Below are positions 57,561 to 62,141 of a stretch of 62,141 nucleotides of DNA, in pieces. Position 1 is the stretch's first letter; each line of letters starts with the position of its first letter. Position numbers and translations under genes: made by a program. The DNA comes from Bacteroidales bacterium (GTDB lineage: Bacteria; Bacteroidota; Bacteroidia; Bacteroidales; UBA932): the NCBI GenBank assembly GCA_028700975.1, contig JAQVRQ010000004.1, positions 1 to 62,141 of the forward strand, read 5' to 3'. The notes under the pieces were generated by a model that worked only from the letters and a program-made list of their open reading frames with translations, was not told where the DNA came from and made no database searches.

Positions 57561-58874
57561 ATGAAAACATTAGCCGGTAAGATTATTCAGCTGTTACTAG
57601 CTGTAGTTTTATTACTTTCACTCATAGGGTGCGAAAAAGATTCAACCTCATACTCAATCCAAATTCTTCACGAAGTTATCCCGGGGAGTAAACATCACGG
57701 TCCAAACGGAACCTGGTGGGGTTACAACCAGAGTAAAATTGTAAGAAAAGGGTCAAATGTCTTTATGTATGTAATAGAAAATGATAATCTTGACATCAAC
57801 CCAAACCCAAACGCCTCTAACCCATCAAAAATTGTACTCTACGGCAAATACGGAGAGGGACCCTGGACAAAAGGGGCATCGCTTAATACATCAAGGCCTG
57901 GCAATATTCTCATAGACTCTCAGGGAGCTGTTCATCTAATTGTTTTTGAGCCAACTTATACCTCTCCAGACGAAAACGGCTCATACGGCAGATTGGTTCA
58001 ATACGAATTCACAGGAGCTCAGCAAGGCGATCTTAATACATACAATAGAACGATAATTGTTGATAATGATGGATTCAAGGATGGAGAAAATGTAAACATT
58101 CGCATTGGTGCGTCAATCTCAAGCGATGATAATATTGCAATATCATACGGTCTCTTCAAATCTGTAAGACTATGGCATAAAAAAAGGGGCGAGAGTCAAT
58201 GGATTATGGATTATTGCGGAAGCTCACTGGAGACAGACTACTACTATCCCTTTGTAGTCTCATCTACAAATGGATATTTTGTTTTTGCCGTACAGGATGA
58301 GTGGACAGGTCCAAGCTCGCCTGTACAATACCAAATGAACAGATATTTCGAGAAAAGGGGGGCTGCACAGTGGACAAGCTCAATTATTGCAGATTACAGA
58401 ACTCATAGTTTGGCCACTACAAGAAGCCAACTAGTTGAAAACACAGATTTAATGGAGGACAACTCAGGAAGAGTTCATTTGATATATCAGACAAGATTAG
58501 ACCCGATAGATCAATGGAAGAACACCTTTTATCAAGAGATTATTAACTCCGGAACAAAAACATCAAACACAACAGCCGGCCCCGGATCAAACGGATCCTG
58601 GATGAGATTGGCGGAGGCCGGTGGTGAGATCTACTACCTATGCAGCGCCTGGGACAAACTATACATAAGAAAAGGTGCAAATGGGAAATATATAAAACTG
58701 GATGTCCCATCAGTTGACGGAATGTATATTTACACCAGCGCCTCAAGAGGAGGCACCAGCAGAAACGAGACATATCTTGATATTCTTATGCTTTGCGGAA
58801 ACAGCACTTCATACCCCAATGCAAAGAATTACTATGTGAGAATTTTAAAATCTGACTTAGAAAAACTAGATTAA
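57561..58874 (+). CDS. BNR/sialidase-like beta-propeller lipoprotein, hypothetical
   Basis: LLSLIGC lipobox; repeated NILIDSQGAVHLI / DNSGRVHLIYQ blades. Confidence 0.6.
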   Translation: MKTLAGKIIQLLLAVVLLLSLIGCEKDSTSYSIQILHEVIPGSKHHGPNGTWWGYNQSKIVRKGSNVFMYVIENDNLDINPNPNASNPSKIVLYGKYGEGPWTKGASLNTSRPGNILIDSQGAVHLIVFEPTYTSPDENGSYGRLVQYEFTGAQQGDLNTYNRTIIVDNDGFKDGENVNIRIGASISSDDNIAISYGLFKSVRLWHKKRGESQWIMDYCGSSLETDYYYPFVVSSTNGYFVFAVQDEWTGPSSPVQYQMNRYFEKRGAAQWTSSIIADYRTHSLATTRSQLVENTDLMEDNSGRVHLIYQTRLDPIDQWKNTFYQEIINSGTKTSNTTAGPGSNGSWMRLAEAGGEIYYLCSAWDKLYIRKGANGKYIKLDVPSVDGMYIYTSASRGGTSRNETYLDILMLCGNSTSYPNAKNYYVRILKSDLEKLD

Positions 58875-58881
58875 TCCCAAA

Positions 58882-59646
58882 ATGAAAAAACTATTTTCAA
58901 CGATAGCATTAAGTTTTATGCTTCTATTGTCTGTGTCATTATTTTCACAGACAATACCTAAGACGATGAACATTTATGAAAAGAACGGAACTGTAACCAA
59001 AATACCGCTTGACAGAATTGAAAAAATAACCTTTGACGGCCCTCAAATTACATATACAGAAAATGTTGTAAGAGATGGAGACGGCAACATTTATCAGACC
59101 GTAAAGATTGGTCACCAAGTATGGATGGCATCAAATCTGAAGACAACAAAATATATTGATGGTACACCTATAAATAACATCCGGATTGGAGAAGAATGGA
59201 TAAAAACTAAATCAGGGGCCTATTGCTGGTATATGAATAACTCTGACAATAAAGAGGTCTTTGGTGGACTCTATAACTGGTATGCAGTTGCAGAAGACAA
59301 AATTTGCCCAAGAGGTTTTCACGTTCCAAGAAAAGAAGAGTGGGGAGCACTGATAGGATATCTTGGAAGCAGAGAGGCAGGGGCAAAACTTAGAGTAGCA
59401 GGAGATCAATATTGGAAAGATAGTCAGCCTCAAACAGATAACTCAAGCGGCTTTAGCGCTCTCCCAGGAGGAGTAAGACACGCAAATGCGACCTTCCAGG
59501 GTGAAGGGACTATTGCAAGATGGTGGGCTATTGATCCAAGAACCCCTGATGAAGGTGAAGCCGTAATCTTATACAACAATGGCAGTGCCGTGATTCATCC
59601 AGCTAGAAAAATGATGGGCTTTTCTGTACGCTGCGTAAGAGACTAA
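58882..59646 (+). CDS. FISUMP (Fibrobacter succinogenes major paralogous) domain protein
   Basis: DGNIYQTVKIGHQVWMASNLKTTKYIDGTPI...GLYNWYAV...CPRGFHVPRKEEW...GFSVRCVRD. Confidence 0.9.
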   Translation: MKKLFSTIALSFMLLLSVSLFSQTIPKTMNIYEKNGTVTKIPLDRIEKITFDGPQITYTENVVRDGDGNIYQTVKIGHQVWMASNLKTTKYIDGTPINNIRIGEEWIKTKSGAYCWYMNNSDNKEVFGGLYNWYAVAEDKICPRGFHVPRKEEWGALIGYLGSREAGAKLRVAGDQYWKDSQPQTDNSSGFSALPGGVRHANATFQGEGTIARWWAIDPRTPDEGEAVILYNNGSAVIHPARKMMGFSVRCVRD

Positions 59647-59648
59647 CT

Positions 59649-60794
59649 CTACTGTTTGTAAACAGCAATCGCCTCTTTAAGCTTCTCCCAGTAGCCCTCG
59701 GTTCTCTCAACAAGTTCAAGCGAGAAGAGGCAGACTCCCTTTGACCCTCCATTTTTAGCATAATTGAAGAACTCGTTAATTCTCTCTTTAGGAACGTGTC
59801 CAACAAAAAGTCCTGAGGTTAGGCGTGCTTTGCTCCCACTGCTCTTCAACGCCTCAACACCCTCTCTGGTTGCCCTCTCTATATCCTGGTCCTCCCAGTC
59901 GTAGAACTTGTGATATATCATAGGTAGCAGAACATCTACGTTCTTAAAGTTTGCCCAGTCCTGTCTTACAAGTTTTTTTGACTCTTCAGGGGATGCAAAG
60001 ACTGCCGCAGAGGATACTTTTCCGTGTGCCTTAATCTCTTTGGCAACCTCACTTGCCATATTAGCAAGGGCATCCCATCTATACTGCATCCACTGCTCAT
60101 CTGCAGTAGGGTCTTCAATATCCATCGGATCCACCCCTGTTAACTCCTTATATTGCTTTCTGCACTCATCGCAATAACAGAAATCCCAAAGAGGGTAAAC
60201 CCTATCCTGTACAACATTTCTTGATTCGTGGAGTCCGTAAGGAAGAATTGCATCGGGGTACCTGATAAAGTCCAAATGAACCCCTGCCAATCCCTCAATT
60301 TCAGCCAGCTCGGCAACCCTATCCTTAAGATATTCTATTGCCTCCGGTCTTGATGGGCAGAGCCATCTATAATGCTCTCTGTTGTATAATTTAATATCCA
60401 GACAAGACTCTCCTTGTGCGTTTACCTGATACCAATCCGGATGAGCATTTCTGAGGCTCATTTCTGTTCTGTTTGTTGTCCACATCCAGGCGTGAAGCTC
60501 AATATTGTATTTCTGAGAATATTCAAGAGCTCTTTTTACTATGAATATAGCTGCACTGTCTCTGAATGATGTAGAGTCACCAAGTACCTCGGGATAGCCT
60601 CCGTGACACTCCAGAATAATTGCGTCAATACCTGCATCAGATGCATTTTTAAAATAGTGCTCCCATTGATCAGGAGACATTGTGGTTTTGCCGGACATCC
60701 AGGCCCAAACTTTCTTATCGGCACTATCCTGCCTTCCACAAGACAATATAAGAGAAGATATTAGCAAAACAAAGGGGATTATAAGTTTCTTCAT
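59649..60794 (-). CDS. Family 10-like glycosyl hydrolase (GHL10/DUF187), lipoprotein
   Basis: LILSC lipobox; WMWTTNRTE, GVHLDFIRYPD motifs. Confidence 0.85.
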   Translation of the reverse strand: MKKLIIPFVLLISSLILSCGRQDSADKKVWAWMSGKTTMSPDQWEHYFKNASDAGIDAIILECHGGYPEVLGDSTSFRDSAAIFIVKRALEYSQKYNIELHAWMWTTNRTEMSLRNAHPDWYQVNAQGESCLDIKLYNREHYRWLCPSRPEAIEYLKDRVAELAEIEGLAGVHLDFIRYPDAILPYGLHESRNVVQDRVYPLWDFCYCDECRKQYKELTGVDPMDIEDPTADEQWMQYRWDALANMASEVAKEIKAHGKVSSAAVFASPEESKKLVRQDWANFKNVDVLLPMIYHKFYDWEDQDIERATREGVEALKSSGSKARLTSGLFVGHVPKERINEFFNYAKNGGSKGVCLFSLELVERTEGYWEKLKEAIAVYKQ

Positions 60795-60798
60795 ATTC

Positions 60799-60806
60799 CA
60801 AATTTA
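60799..60806 (-). promoter_or_regulatory. -7 box TAAATTTG (minus), 4 nt from ATG
   Basis: CAAATTTA on + strand. Confidence 0.45.
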
Positions 60807-60860
60807 ACAATTTTGATCCAAAAAGCTGAACAAATTATTGAATAAAGCGTTTGAAAATAT

Positions 60861-61604
60861 ATGATGGGGCACACAAAGAGAGGAGCAGCAGGAGATTCAT
60901 TCAAATGCGAGGCAAACGGATTAAAAGAGCTTGCTAAAGCAGATGCTTTACCTGTTGCAAAGGTAATCTCATATGGTCCAAATTTCATCACTACCGAGTA
61001 TATCGCGGCTAACCAACCATCTAAAGATTTCTTTAAAAAATTTGGAATGGGGCTGGCGCTTCTTCATAAATACAAACAGAGTGAATACGGTTTTTTCGAA
61101 AACAATTTTATTGGGGCCACCCCTCAGCTAAATTTGGCAACAGAGAAAGAGAAGAGGAGCTGGAGTGAGTTTTTCTTTAATAAAAGAGTACTTTTTCAAT
61201 ACCTTCTTTTGGAGCAGAACGGACTTTTAACAGAAAATATAATAACCGGATTTCGCAAGCTCGAGAGAGTTTTGCCTGCCATTTTAGATGGTGTAGAAGA
61301 GGAGGGAGCATCTCTGCTTCACGGGGATTTATGGTCCGGGAACTATATATGCAACACTCGGGACAAGGCAGTACTTATTGACCCGGCAGTCTATTATGGC
61401 CATCGGGAGACAGACCTGGCAATGACAAGGCTTTTTGGATATTTCCCCTCAGATTTTTACAAAGCATATAATGAGGAGTATCCTCTTACAAATGGGTGGA
61501 GAGAGCGAGAAAAGTTATACCAGCTATATCACCTGATGAATCACCTCAACATTTTTGGCACAAGCTACCGTCCGGAAGTAGAGAGATTGCTCTCGTCAAT
61601 TTAG
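60861..61604 (+). CDS. Fructosamine kinase-like protein, N-terminally short
   Basis: FKCEANGLKELAKADALPVAKVISYGPNFITTEYI; LLHGDLWSGNY; VLIDPAVYYGHRETDLAM. Confidence 0.8.
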   Translation: MMGHTKRGAAGDSFKCEANGLKELAKADALPVAKVISYGPNFITTEYIAANQPSKDFFKKFGMGLALLHKYKQSEYGFFENNFIGATPQLNLATEKEKRSWSEFFFNKRVLFQYLLLEQNGLLTENIITGFRKLERVLPAILDGVEEEGASLLHGDLWSGNYICNTRDKAVLIDPAVYYGHRETDLAMTRLFGYFPSDFYKAYNEEYPLTNGWREREKLYQLYHLMNHLNIFGTSYRPEVERLLSSI

Positions 61605-61614
61605 CACAATATTG

Positions 61615-61622
61615 TATATTTG
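61615..61622 (+). promoter_or_regulatory. -7 box TATATTTG, 5 nt from ATG
   Basis: TAnnTTTG directly before ATG 61628. Confidence 0.45.
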
Positions 61623-61627
61623 CTTCT

Positions 61628-62141
61628 ATGAAAAAAGTATTGGAATTCCTGAATAATCTTCAAGAGAATAACTACAGAGAGTGGTTTGAAGAACACAAAA
61701 CCGAGTACAAAGAGGCTCAGGCTATCTTTAACCAAACAGTTGATAAACTAATTGCCGGCATCTCTGAATTTGACCCCGCGGTAGCTAAACTATCTGCCAA
61801 GAATTGCACTTTTAGAATTTACCGAGATGTACGGTTTTCAAAAAACAAGGCTCCATACAAAACCCATATGGGAGCATTTATATCTCCTTATGGCAAAGGA
61901 GGAGGTTATTCCGGATACTATTTTCATATTGAGGCCGAGGGTGCTAATTATATAGGAGGCAACATCCTGAGCACAGGTGTTTACAGACCGGAACCGGCTG
62001 CACTTAAAAGCATACGCGAAGAGATTTTCTTAAATGGAGACCAATTTCAAGAGACCATATCTAAAGCGAACAACTTCAAAATCGAGACCGGTGAAACATT
62101 AAAAAGGGTACCCGGCGGATACCCCTCAGAATTCAAATATG
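61628..62141 (+). CDS. DUF2461 / TIGR02453-like protein, 3' truncated by the window edge
   Basis: MKKVLEFLNNLQENNYREWFEEHKTEY...RDVRFSKNKAPYKTHMGAFI; absent from the ORF track because no stop lies in the window. Confidence 0.85.
   Translation, partial: MKKVLEFLNNLQENNYREWFEEHKTEYKEAQAIFNQTVDKLIAGISEFDPAVAKLSAKNCTFRIYRDVRFSKNKAPYKTHMGAFISPYGKGGGYSGYYFHIEAEGANYIGGNILSTGVYRPEPAALKSIREEIFLNGDQFQETISKANNFKIETGETLKRVPGGYPSEFKY

Noticed and set aside
1-62141. tRNA, rRNA, integrase, transposase, toxin-antitoxin or phage genes
   Set aside because: I looked for these signatures in ORFs and spacers and recognised none; tRNAscan-SE and an IS search would be needed to be certain.

Overview
62-kb window of an AT-rich Bacteroidales-type (Bacteroidota) chromosome. 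This is inferred from TAnnTTTG -7 boxes, DUF4876/DUF6850/DUF5686/DUF4105 proteins, FISUMP and a TonB receptor. It is densely coding, with about 50 CDS and no rRNA, tRNA, CRISPR array or transposase that I could recognise. The first CDS (S9 peptidase) runs off the left edge and the last (DUF2461/TIGR02453-like) runs off the right edge. Main contents: tandem S9 peptidases; a co-transcribed pair of Reg_prop sensor kinases; cysS/ssb; an M3 peptidase; a long minus-strand gene train (hemerythrin, SpxH/DsbA-like, histidine kinase, Nudix-like, serine hydrolase, nnrD, amidase, TonB receptor, DUF4876, DUF6850); a Crp/Fnr regulator divergent from an atypical thioredoxin plus trxB; a second Crp/Fnr divergent from OsmC; and assorted glycoside hydrolases and lipoproteins. 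Best leads: (1) the second sensor kinase has Asn in place of the H-box His and a shortened DHp, and sits beside an intact paralog; (2) a CX6C thioredoxin with trxB lies behind two FNR-like boxes 22 bp apart; (3) a noncoding duplicated repeat (about 274 bp x2) with a 37-bp perfect hairpin lies at 44.3-45.0 kb; (4) a protein appears to carry an active plus a degenerate transglutaminase-like domain; (5) hairpins sit at two gene starts. No computation or database search was run. Family names come from motif recognition only.
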